Assembly: GCA_023266435.1 (NCBI GenBank)
Contig: JAHFQF010000087.1
Span: 1-9,194 of the forward strand
From: Legionellales bacterium
GTDB lineage: Bacteria; Pseudomonadota; Gammaproteobacteria; Berkiellales; Berkiellaceae
Direction: 5' to 3'
DNA length: 9,194 bases
This document shows positions 1-5,935 of this stretch, one piece after another. The notes under the pieces are model-generated. The model saw only the letters and a list, made by a program, of their open reading frames with translations, ran no database searches and was not told the DNA's origin. Each line of letters starts with the position of its first letter. Within the stretch, counting starts at the first letter, position 1. The position numbers and the translations under genes were made by a program.

Positions 1-933
1 AACAAAAAATGTCATGATCAAACTACCGGCTAACAAGCGTGAAAAGGTATCTTGACCTTGTGAACTCATCCATAACCCTCGACCAATGATAGCTCCATAC
101 AGTAAAAAGAGCACAAAAATACCTAAAAAGCCGAACTCCTCACTAAAAATTGAGAAGATAAAATCTGTGGTGCATTCTGGTAAGTAGTCTAATTTAGATT
201 GAGTGCTTTGCAGCAATCCTTTACCAAATAGCCCACCAGATCCAATTGCAATTTTGGATTGAATGATATGATACCCGGTACCTAATGGATCTTGCTCGGG
301 TGATAAAAAAGTGAGGACACGTTGTTTCTGATAATCACGCATCACATACCACAGTCCTGGTAGTGCCATTAAGCAGAAAGATAATCCCCCTAATAACCAG
401 CGGCGCTGTAATCCTGCAAAAAATAATACTAGAAACCCCGATGCAACGATTAAGATGGCCGTGCCTAGATCCGGTTGCTTGGCGATGAGCAAGGCAGGTG
501 CTGCAATAAAGATCAAACTGCTATACATAGCAAAACGATGTGGCGGTAAGCTTTTTTTGTCGAGGTATTTGGCCAACATCATAGGGAGGGCAAGTTTCAT
601 GATTTCAGAAGGTTGGAAACGAAAGATTCCGAGATTAAGCCAACGTTGCGCGCCTTTTGCCGCGTCTCCAAATAAGAGCACAAATACAAGTAATAATAAC
701 GCCACACTATACAGCCAAGGTGCTGCTGCATAATACAGTCTAGGAGGTACTTGCGCCAGAAAGAGTAGCAGCATGCTGCCAATACCAAAATTCAGGAGTT
801 GTCTTTTGAGTAAAACCGTGTTTTGTAGGCTGGCGCTGTATAAAATTGTGAGCCCTATAAAAAAACAAATCGTGATCAATAACAGCAAATAGGCATCGAG
901 ATGACATCTGTGAAAGAGTGTTTCGCGGTTCAT
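1..933 (-). CDS. rodA: RodA, peptidoglycan glycosyltransferase of the rod complex (SEDS family), partial
   Basis: Inner-membrane SEDS protein that polymerises glycan strands from lipid II during side-wall elongation, working with PBP2. I translated the frame from the ATG at 933 to the left edge: 311 codons without a stop. Family motifs are clear: GAQRW (94-98) followed by FQPSEI, KQPDLGTA (152-159), LGTGYHIIQSKIAIGSGGL (about 217-235), and a TDFIF...EEFGFLG block (256-271). Asp257 matches in position and context the catalytic Asp reported as D262 in E. coli RodA. Repeated hydrophobic segments fit a polytopic membrane protein. E. coli RodA is 370 residues, so about 60 residues, including the usual C-terminal PLPLVSYGG segment, lie beyond the window. 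The start overlaps the mrdA stop (ATGA, 930-933), with AAGGA about 7 bases upstream, so the two are very likely co-translated. The residues before TDFIF are PECT rather than the common PERH. Confidence 0.96.
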   Translation of the reverse strand, partial: MNRETLFHRCHLDAYLLLLITICFFIGLTILYSASLQNTVLLKRQLLNFGIGSMLLLFLAQVPPRLYYAAAPWLYSVALLLLVFVLLFGDAAKGAQRWLNLGIFRFQPSEIMKLALPMMLAKYLDKKSLPPHRFAMYSSLIFIAAPALLIAKQPDLGTAILIVASGFLVLFFAGLQRRWLLGGLSFCLMALPGLWYVMRDYQKQRVLTFLSPEQDPLGTGYHIIQSKIAIGSGGLFGKGLLQSTQSKLDYLPECTTDFIFSIFSEEFGFLGIFVLFLLYGAIIGRGLWMSSQGQDTFSRLLAGSLIMTFFV

Positions 934-2759
934 TGACTTTTCCTTAAATAGGCATCCATGACAGCTTGCGCGACCTCTGGACTACCTGGGCTATTTTCGA
1001 CGACTACCGCCACGGCAATAGCGGGGTCATCAATCGGAGCAAAGGCGATAAAAAGCGTATGATCTTTCAAATGACTTTCTAGCTGATCGGCATGATACTT
1101 TTCATTGGCTTTCAAGCCAAAGACTTGGGCTGTGCCTGTTTTACCAGCAAAAGGATAGGTACTTTTTGCATATAAGCGATGTGCTGTGCCGTGTGGATTA
1201 CTAATGACTTCTTTCATGCCCTCAATGATTTCGTCCCAGATACTTGGATCTTGTAGGACAAGCGTTTGTTGTTGCTTGATGGGGGTAGTTTGCATCTCAC
1301 CGGTATAGGCCAGAAAATGTGCCAGTAAAAAAGGTTGGTAGGCGATGCCACGGTTTGCGATCATGCTTACTGCTTTAGCCAATTGAATGGGTGTTGCAAG
1401 CATGTATCCTTGACCAATCCCCGCACTGATAGTATCACCACGATACCAAGGTGCTTTTTGGGTGCGTGCTTTCCATGCGGTTGAGGGAACCAACCCTTGA
1501 TTTTCTACGGAGTGGTCAATCCGTGTCAGTTGACCAAAACCAAATTGATTTAAATACTCTGCGATGACATCGATCCCTAATTTATCTGCTAAACGGTAAT
1601 AGTAGGTATCGCAAGATTGACTAATCGCTTTGCGTAGATTGGTTTGACCATGGCCTTCTTTACGCCAATCCCGATAACGACGCCCACCTGCACTGAATTG
1701 AAACCAGCCTGGATCAGAGATGGTAGTTTCTGGGGTGACGGCGCCTGTTGCCAGGCCGATTAAGCCCATAAAGGGTTTGATTGTAGAGGCGGGTGGGTAC
1801 TGGCCTTGCAGCGCGCGATTATAGAGTGGCTTAGTACTTGCGGTTTGTAATTGTTGATAGGTTTTGGAGCTTAAATTATTTGAAAAAGTGTTAGGATCAA
1901 AACTGGGGGTGGATACCAAGGCTAAGACCGCGCCTGTTTTGGGATCCAATGCGACGACGGCACCTTTTCTTTGATCAAGGGCCCGAAATGCAGCCAGTTG
2001 TGTGGGTGCATCCAAGGTTAAGTGCAAGTCATGGCCAGGTGTTGATTTACTTTTTTCTAATGCTTGAATAATTCTTCCCTTGCTATCCGTTTCTACTTGT
2101 TGGCGACCAATTTCACCAAACAATAAAGATTCATAAATTTTTTCCACACCAGACTTACCTATCATGTGGCTACCGATATAGCGTGTGCGATCGATTGTAC
2201 TCAATTCATTTTCATTAATCTTACCCAGATATCCAATCACATGAGCGAAGGCCTCTCCAAAAGGGTAGTGTCTAATCAGACTGGCAGAGAGTACAACACC
2301 AGGCATTTGATATTCATTGACAGAGAAAGTAGCGACATCTTCTTCGGTCAATTGCAATCGAATAGGGATACGATTAAAGGCGCGTTGTTGACGACGACGT
2401 TGCTGGAAGTTTTCTATTTCGTCAGGCGTTAAATTAATTAGTTTACTTAATTTTTCAAGCGTGATTGGTAAGTCTGCTACCAACTCAGGGATAATGTCTA
2501 AGCGAAACCCTGGTGTATTCTCAGCCAATAAAATACCATTGCGATCATAAATTAAGCCACGATTAGGCGGGATAGGAATGGTCGAAATTTGATTTTTTTG
2601 CGATAAAGTTGCATAACGATCATGTTGAATAACTTGTAAATAAAAAATGCGCGCCAATAATAAAGAAAACATTAGGAAAGTTGCAAAGAGCGCAATTGAA
2701 ACACGGTGTGAAAATAAGCGTTTTTCCTGCTTATGATTTTTTAAATGCGCTGGAGACAT
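930..2759 (-). CDS. mrdA: Penicillin-binding protein 2 (MrdA), elongasome transpeptidase
   Basis: Class B PBP, a D,D-transpeptidase that cross-links side-wall peptidoglycan as partner of RodA in the periplasm. From the ATG at 2759 it has 609 residues: a basic cytoplasmic tail (1-19), one membrane anchor (about 20-41), the PBP dimerisation/pedestal region (RGLIYDRNGILLAENTPG is near its start), then the transpeptidase domain. The catalytic triad motifs are S325-T-I-K328, S382-C-D384 (the SxN-equivalent motif) and K540-T-G542 followed by TAQVFGLKANEKY, all as expected for PBP2. The frame stays open to an ATG at 2831, but I prefer 2759. It has AAAGGA with 6 bases of spacing, it puts the active serine close to the E. 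coli position (330), and the extra 24 residues lie in a leader rich in hairpins and resemble no PBP2 tail. Ends in ATGA with rodA. Confidence 0.97.
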   Translation of the reverse strand: MSPAHLKNHKQEKRLFSHRVSIALFATFLMFSLLLARIFYLQVIQHDRYATLSQKNQISTIPIPPNRGLIYDRNGILLAENTPGFRLDIIPELVADLPITLEKLSKLINLTPDEIENFQQRRRQQRAFNRIPIRLQLTEEDVATFSVNEYQMPGVVLSASLIRHYPFGEAFAHVIGYLGKINENELSTIDRTRYIGSHMIGKSGVEKIYESLLFGEIGRQQVETDSKGRIIQALEKSKSTPGHDLHLTLDAPTQLAAFRALDQRKGAVVALDPKTGAVLALVSTPSFDPNTFSNNLSSKTYQQLQTASTKPLYNRALQGQYPPASTIKPFMGLIGLATGAVTPETTISDPGWFQFSAGGRRYRDWRKEGHGQTNLRKAISQSCDTYYYRLADKLGIDVIAEYLNQFGFGQLTRIDHSVENQGLVPSTAWKARTQKAPWYRGDTISAGIGQGYMLATPIQLAKAVSMIANRGIAYQPFLLAHFLAYTGEMQTTPIKQQQTLVLQDPSIWDEIIEGMKEVISNPHGTAHRLYAKSTYPFAGKTGTAQVFGLKANEKYHADQLESHLKDHTLFIAFAPIDDPAIAVAVVVENSPGSPEVAQAVMDAYLRKSQ

Positions 2760-2765
2760 GGCACA

Positions 2766-2771
2766 TCCTTT
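2766..2771 (-). promoter_or_regulatory. Ribosome binding site deciding the mrdA start
   Basis: AAAGGA lies 6 bases before the ATG at 2759, the best-placed Shine-Dalgarno in this leader. The same purine-rich stretch extends upstream as GAAAGGAAAGG. Confidence 0.65.
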
Positions 2772-2820
2772 CCTTTCTGCAGATGTGCGCTGTAAACACG
2801 TAGCGCCCATCCTGGGCTGT

Positions 2821-2840
2821 AAAAGGCGCATCCTTGCGCC
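2821..2840 (-). terminator. Terminator-like hairpin after rlmH
   Basis: On the minus strand, GGCGCA-AGGA-TGCGCC forms a perfect 6-bp GC-rich stem with a 4-base loop, followed directly by TTTT and then A. The stem is strong but the U-run is short, so it may be a partial terminator or attenuator that separates leuS-rlmH from mrdA-rodA, or simply leader structure. Confidence 0.35.
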
Positions 2841-2844
2841 AATG

Positions 2845-2866
2845 GTAAGCGTTCAAGTAGTATCAA
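2845..2866. repeat. Short intergenic repeat, copy 2 (between rlmH and mrdA)
   Basis: The core AAGCGTTCAAGTAGTATC (2847-2864, plus strand) is 17/18 identical to 8467-8484. On the minus strand it begins 29 bases after the rlmH stop, almost the same spacing as copy 1 has to its upstream stop. It contains no obvious dyad symmetry. Confidence 0.5.
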
Positions 2867-2879
2867 GGAACACTTACAA

Positions 2880-2885
2880 ATTATA
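2880..2885 (-). promoter_or_regulatory. Candidate -10 element for mrdA-rodA
   Basis: A perfect TATAAT on the minus strand lies 8 bases after the rlmH stop. No good -35 sits 15-18 bases upstream (at 17 the hexamer is TATCAC) and there is no TGn extension, so it is weak evidence. It would start a transcript near 2873 with a leader of about 110 bases. Confidence 0.3.
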
Positions 2886-2893
2886 ACTGACTC

Positions 2894-3355
2894 TTACTCA
2901 TGGTGATAGGGATGATGGGTCAGCAAGCAATGCGCCCGATAGAGTTGTTCGACAATAATCAAGCGTACTACTTGATGTGGAAAGGTAAGCGGGGAAAGCG
3001 ACCAACAAAAGTCTGCTCGTTCAAGCACAGCCTGGCTAAGGCCGTAGGGGCCACCAATCACAAAGCATAAATGCTTCGTGTGCTGACACCAATGATTGAG
3101 GTGTGTGGCAAATTGCTTGGTATCCAGGATAGTCCCCTCATCATCTAATGAGATGACTAAGCTATCTGGCGGTACTGCTTTGAGCAGCTGTAATCCTTCT
3201 TGTTCGCGGATGGTGTCTTGTGAGGAAGCTTTGACAGTAGGTAATTCTACGAGTGTAGGCGCAAGGTACTTAGGCAGTCTTTTATGAAACTCTTGAAAGC
3301 CCTGGGCAACCCAAGTTGGCATGCGTTGCCCACAACAAATCAAGAAACACTTCAT
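2894..3355 (-). CDS. rlmH: RlmH, 23S rRNA pseudouridine-1915 N3-methyltransferase
   Basis: SPOUT-class methyltransferase that uses S-adenosylmethionine to methylate pseudouridine 1915 in helix 69 of 23S rRNA on assembled 70S ribosomes. At 153 residues it is the same size as the E. coli enzyme (155). The knotted SAM-binding segment is visible: FVIGGPYGLS (98-107), then W119-SLSPLTFPHQVVR (119-131), and the invariant C-terminal HHPYHHE tail (147-153). The ATG at 3355 overlaps the rsfS stop as ATGA. This is a common pair, since both proteins act on the large subunit. The product is rich in Cys near the N-terminus (Cys3, 7, 8), with no known significance. It is the last gene before the 134-base gap ahead of mrdA. 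Confidence 0.96.
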   Translation of the reverse strand: MKCFLICCGQRMPTWVAQGFQEFHKRLPKYLAPTLVELPTVKASSQDTIREQEGLQLLKAVPPDSLVISLDDEGTILDTKQFATHLNHWCQHTKHLCFVIGGPYGLSQAVLERADFCWSLSPLTFPHQVVRLIIVEQLYRAHCLLTHHPYHHE

Positions 3356-3699
3356 GCAACCGCTTCACCAATGTAGTTAGTTTGCGACCACAATCCCTCT
3401 AGGTTATAAAATGCACGTGTTCTAGGGTGCATGATATGTACCACCACGTCTCCTACATCAATCAGTAACCATTCGTTGTCTATATCGGACTCCATGCGAC
3501 AAGGCTTGATGCGCAGATCACGCAGCGTACGCAATAAATTTTCAGCAATTGCCTGTACATGACGAGAAGAGGTACCACTGACTATCACCATATAATCATT
3601 GAGGGGAGTAAGTTTAGCAACCTCTAGAGACTTGATGTCCATCGCTTTGAGATTCTCTAAAGCGTCCACTACAGTATGCAGTAAAGGTAAAGCAGTCAT
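3352..3699 (-). CDS. rsfS: RsfS, ribosomal silencing factor (Iojap/DUF143 family)
   Basis: Small factor that binds ribosomal protein uL14 on the 50S subunit and blocks joining with the 30S, shutting down translation during starvation or stationary phase. The 115 residues cover the whole Iojap-like domain. Family hallmarks are the early DIKSLEV (21-27), DYMVIVSGTSSRHVQAIAE (35-53), and the signature W77-LLIDVGDVVVHIM-(about 10)-R-AFYNLEGLW (77-104). The start at 3699 shares ATGA with the nadD stop, and AAGGAG lies about 11 bases upstream inside nadD. Length and sequence are ordinary for the family. Confidence 0.96.
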   Translation of the reverse strand: MTALPLLHTVVDALENLKAMDIKSLEVAKLTPLNDYMVIVSGTSSRHVQAIAENLLRTLRDLRIKPCRMESDIDNEWLLIDVGDVVVHIMHPRTRAFYNLEGLWSQTNYIGEAVA

Positions 3700-4346
3700 A
3701 GGTTAGGTGTCTCCTTGTAGATAGCATGGTGGTGAATATAGCGCCGAACAGGATCGGGTAATAAAAATCTTGGGTCTTGATTGGAACGAAAGGCATCTCG
3801 AATCTGCGTTGAGGACACGGTCAAAGGCACACTTTCTTTCAATGAAATAATCAAACCAGATGACATATTTTTCAGTTTGTCAGTTTCCGATATTACACAG
3901 TTTGGATGGAGGGCGTCAAGTTGGGCTGGAACCTGAAAAGGGCTCTCTGGGCGGTTGAAAATCGCCAAATGGGTCAACGCTAAGAGCCGTTCCCATTGAT
4001 ACCAACTGGTAATGTGAGCAAAAGCATCAGTTCCTAAAATCAAACATAAAGGCTGCTTCTCGCCATAACGTGCGCGTAAAATTTGTAAACTTTCCACCAT
4101 ATAAGAGGGGCTATTTCGGTCTAACTCGCAGGTTTCTAGCTCAAACTCAGGAATGCCAGCCAACGCCTCCAGCACCATTTGTTTGCGCTCAATGGCACTT
4201 GCAACGGGTGATTTACGATGTGGTGGAATATGACAGGGCATGAAACGAACTGATTTTAGAGGTAGCAGACGACGGGCTTGCCAAGCGATATGTAGGTGAC
4301 CGAAATGGATGGGGTCAAATGTACCCCCTAATAGGCCGATAACGAT
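3696..4346 (-). CDS. nadD: NadD, nicotinate-nucleotide adenylyltransferase, apparent AUC start
   Basis: Transfers AMP from ATP to nicotinic acid mononucleotide to give deamido-NAD in NAD synthesis. Translated from 4346, the protein has 216 residues (E. coli 213). It carries the nucleotidyltransferase motifs GGTFDPIHFGH (7-17, with the HxGH catalytic box at 14-17), the substrate loop MPCHIPPHRK (36-45), LGTDAF...W, and SSTQIR (178-183), the family's ISSTxxR box. The first in-frame ATG is at 4241, which would delete the whole HxGH box and give an inactive 181-residue protein. Upstream of the glycine loop the frame reads TGA(4358)-GGA-GAT-CAC-ATC(4346)-GTT-ATC(4340)-GGC, with no ATG, GTG or TTG. 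I chose ATC at 4346 because TGAGGAG (4358-4352) ends 5 bases before it; ATC at 4340 is the alternative. The start lies 19 bases inside the end of holA. The product is certain; the start codon is inferred. Confidence 0.93.
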   Translation of the reverse strand: MVIGLLGGTFDPIHFGHLHIAWQARRLLPLKSVRFMPCHIPPHRKSPVASAIERKQMVLEALAGIPEFELETCELDRNSPSYMVESLQILRARYGEKQPLCLILGTDAFAHITSWYQWERLLALTHLAIFNRPESPFQVPAQLDALHPNCVISETDKLKNMSSGLIISLKESVPLTVSSTQIRDAFRSNQDPRFLLPDPVRRYIHHHAIYKETPNL

Positions 4347-5368
4347 GTGATCTCCTCAGCCGGTAACCACTCTACTTTAATCATGGCATAGATCACCTGG
4401 CTCAGCAAATGCCAAGCGGTCTCACAGTGATTGCTTTTAATGAAACTATCCAGGCTTGGTAGGGTCTGTAATAGGCGTGCAATGTCCTCTATCTGGTACC
4501 GTGCTAAAAAAGCTTGGACCTCTTTGAATTGCTTAGGCCATAAAATGCCTTCAGCAGCCTTCTCAAAAGGTTGTTTGGTTTGCTGTAGTTTCAGAGCAAC
4601 TGCGTGACTTTTTTGCAAAAGGCTACTCAAAGCACCCAATAACCCTAAAAGCTCACCTTGCTTAGGAGGAATCTGCTGCATCAGCGCGCTGCACTGCGCC
4701 AAATCACCCTTACAGGCAGCAGATAATACCGTAAATAAAGTACCCTGATGCTGTAAACCCGGATCAGTCTGTAACGTCTTTAAATCAATCATGGGTTCAG
4801 CACGTAACTTAAAGCGTTTGAGTAACTGCTCCAGACCAATGAAATCTTGCTCATAATACTGAGTCAAGCAATCAATAGCTGCTGGTGCGAATTGTAGTTC
4901 GTAATGTTTAGCGCGCACGCGAATCAAACTCGAAAGCTGATTGGGGAAAGGCGGCCATAAGGTATACAGCATACCCTGCTCTGCTAAGAGTACCCCAAGC
5001 TCGGTTTTAGCAAATTTTTTATCAATGCCTTCACGAGTAAAGAGAATCTTATGCTGCTGTTTTGCTGCTAATACGCATGCCAGAGCCTGAGTTAAAGTAG
5101 CAGGGATTTTACCTTCCTCTGCATGCAAATGAATTGCATAGGGTGCGCTTTTCCACAAGCAGGGTGCAATCAACTCCTGGGCCCAATGTTCCCAATCAAA
5201 TTCTGTTTGATGGCAGAGATGAAATTGGGTTTGATAATGAGGGGTTTGCCAAGATTGTTTGATATGCGCACTGGCAATCTCCACGATTCCCACATCAGCC
5301 CCCAAAATACCAATAATAGGTACTGCTGGAGGTGGCTGTTGTAAAAACTGAATGAGGGAGTTCGTCAT
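4328..5368 (-). CDS. holA: HolA, DNA polymerase III delta subunit
   Basis: Delta subunit of the clamp-loader complex, which binds and opens the beta sliding clamp during chromosomal replication. The 346 residues match the family length (E. coli 343). Recognisable parts are a divergent N-terminal AAA-like core (AVPIIGILGADVGIVE, 15-30, where E. coli has its LLLGNDPLLLQE block), a WPP element (138-140) leading to the conserved RAK (152-154), and DFIGLEQLLKRF (175-186), matching the family's EGN-LL-A--E-L helix. The C-terminal half is a helical collar with an AWHLLSQVIYAM helix. Sequence identity to E. coli is visibly low, so the call rests on these elements, length and position between lptE and nadD. 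The ATG lies 2 bases after the lptE stop, with AAAGG before it. Its 3' end overlaps nadD by 19 bases. Confidence 0.9.
   Translation of the reverse strand: MTNSLIQFLQQPPPAVPIIGILGADVGIVEIASAHIKQSWQTPHYQTQFHLCHQTEFDWEHWAQELIAPCLWKSAPYAIHLHAEEGKIPATLTQALACVLAAKQQHKILFTREGIDKKFAKTELGVLLAEQGMLYTLWPPFPNQLSSLIRVRAKHYELQFAPAAIDCLTQYYEQDFIGLEQLLKRFKLRAEPMIDLKTLQTDPGLQHQGTLFTVLSAACKGDLAQCSALMQQIPPKQGELLGLLGALSSLLQKSHAVALKLQQTKQPFEKAAEGILWPKQFKEVQAFLARYQIEDIARLLQTLPSLDSFIKSNHCETAWHLLSQVIYAMIKVEWLPAEEITSLSAY
4352..4358 (-). promoter_or_regulatory. Shine-Dalgarno site deciding the nadD start
   Basis: TGAGGAG lies within the final codons of holA, 5 bases before the ATC at 4346 and 11 before the ATC at 4340. 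Its first three bases are also the in-frame TGA that closes the nadD frame upstream, so initiation must occur in the short stretch 4355-4338. This favours ATC at 4346. Confidence 0.6.
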
Positions 5369-5370
5369 CC

Positions 5371-5931
5371 TTAACCTTTAGGCTTGCTAGCCTCTAAACG
5401 AAATAATAATAATTGGACGGCATCTTGCTGTAATTCTTTTTCAATCATCTTTTGCTCATACTCGTCCCCTAACGACTGATCAGGGTTTAAGAGCTGATCA
5501 CGAAAGACAGACAGGGTTTGATTCGCAATGAGTGATGTGCCATCTGGTGCTGTCAAACTAAAATTTAATTGATAGTTAACACGCTGGCGACGCACCTCAC
5601 CTTCCGCACTGTATGCCAAGTCTTGCGTTTCAATTTCATCGGCAGATACTTTGAGTGTAGGAGCGAGCTCTCCAGTTGCTTGCAAGGAAACACCCTGACT
5701 TTTTAATTGTGTTTCTAACAGATGTGTCAAATGTCCATATGGCGAGTCTGCTTGTAAGTGTAAAGAAGGATAGGGGATTGCTGCGCTATCCAAATGGTGA
5801 CCACGCAAGTGAAAACCGCATCCTGCGAGCAGCACCATTAAGAAACCAACACTGACAGCTTGCCAAGTCATAGGAGAGCGCAGGGACACAGAGGTGCGTT
5901 TTTGTCGTAAATGTTTCGCGTTGCTTCTCAA
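5371..5931 (-). CDS. lptE: LptE, LPS-assembly outer-membrane lipoprotein, probable TTG start
   Basis: Lipoprotein plug of the LptD barrel, which together inserts lipopolysaccharide into the outer leaflet. From TTG at 5931 it has 186 residues (E. coli 193): a long basic n-region, a hydrophobic stretch (about 23-35) and lipobox LLAGC (34-38), with Cys38 the lipidated residue. This is followed by GFHLRG, the standard beginning of mature LptE. Residue +2 is Gly, not Asp, consistent with outer-membrane sorting. The mature part shows the family's YPSLHL, LLETQLKSQGV, ETQDLAYSAEGEVRRQRVNYQLNFSL and FRDQLLNP segments. TTG is preferred over the ATG at 5871 because GGGAG inside the end of leuS lies 8-9 bases before TTG, whereas no Shine-Dalgarno precedes the ATG. 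With the ATG the signal peptide would be more typical and the Cys would be residue 18. Four bases separate it from leuS. Confidence 0.92.
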   Translation of the reverse strand: MRSNAKHLRQKRTSVSLRSPMTWQAVSVGFLMVLLAGCGFHLRGHHLDSAAIPYPSLHLQADSPYGHLTHLLETQLKSQGVSLQATGELAPTLKVSADEIETQDLAYSAEGEVRRQRVNYQLNFSLTAPDGTSLIANQTLSVFRDQLLNPDQSLGDEYEQKMIEKELQQDAVQLLLFRLEASKPKG

Positions 5932-5935
5932 CTTT

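Larger units (their letters stand above)
2760..2893 (-). other. Structured intergenic gap and leader of mrdA-rodA
   Basis: 134 bases between rlmH and mrdA. Toward mrdA it holds a TATAAT hexamer, repeat copy 2, a hairpin followed by TTTT (2840-2821), an inverted repeat TGGGC/GCCCA with a 3-base loop (2805-2817), another GCGCT/AGCGC with a 10-base loop (2787-2806, partly exclusive with the previous one), and the mrdA ribosome binding site. The motif AGGATG occurs three times on the minus strand (2834-2829, 2813-2808, 2769-2764). Confidence 0.55.

Noticed and set aside
455..733. Plus-strand frames opposite rodA, and similar ones opposite mrdA, rlmH, holA, leuS and the Ser/Arg-rich gene
   Set aside because: All are antisense to confidently identified or longer genes and have no recognisable product.
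930..2831. mrdA starting at the ATG at 2831 (633 residues)
   Set aside because: The extra 24 residues lie in a hairpin-rich leader. The ATG at 2759 has a better Shine-Dalgarno and gives PBP2-like spacing to the active serine.
3696..4241. nadD starting at the ATG at 4241 (181 residues)
   Set aside because: This would remove the GGTFDP...HxGH nucleotide-binding box, which is intact and in frame upstream.
4328..4358. Programmed -1 frameshift fusing HolA and NadD as an alternative to an AUC start
   Set aside because: The overlap contains no XXXYYYZ slippery heptamer, and a well-placed Shine-Dalgarno argues for separate initiation.
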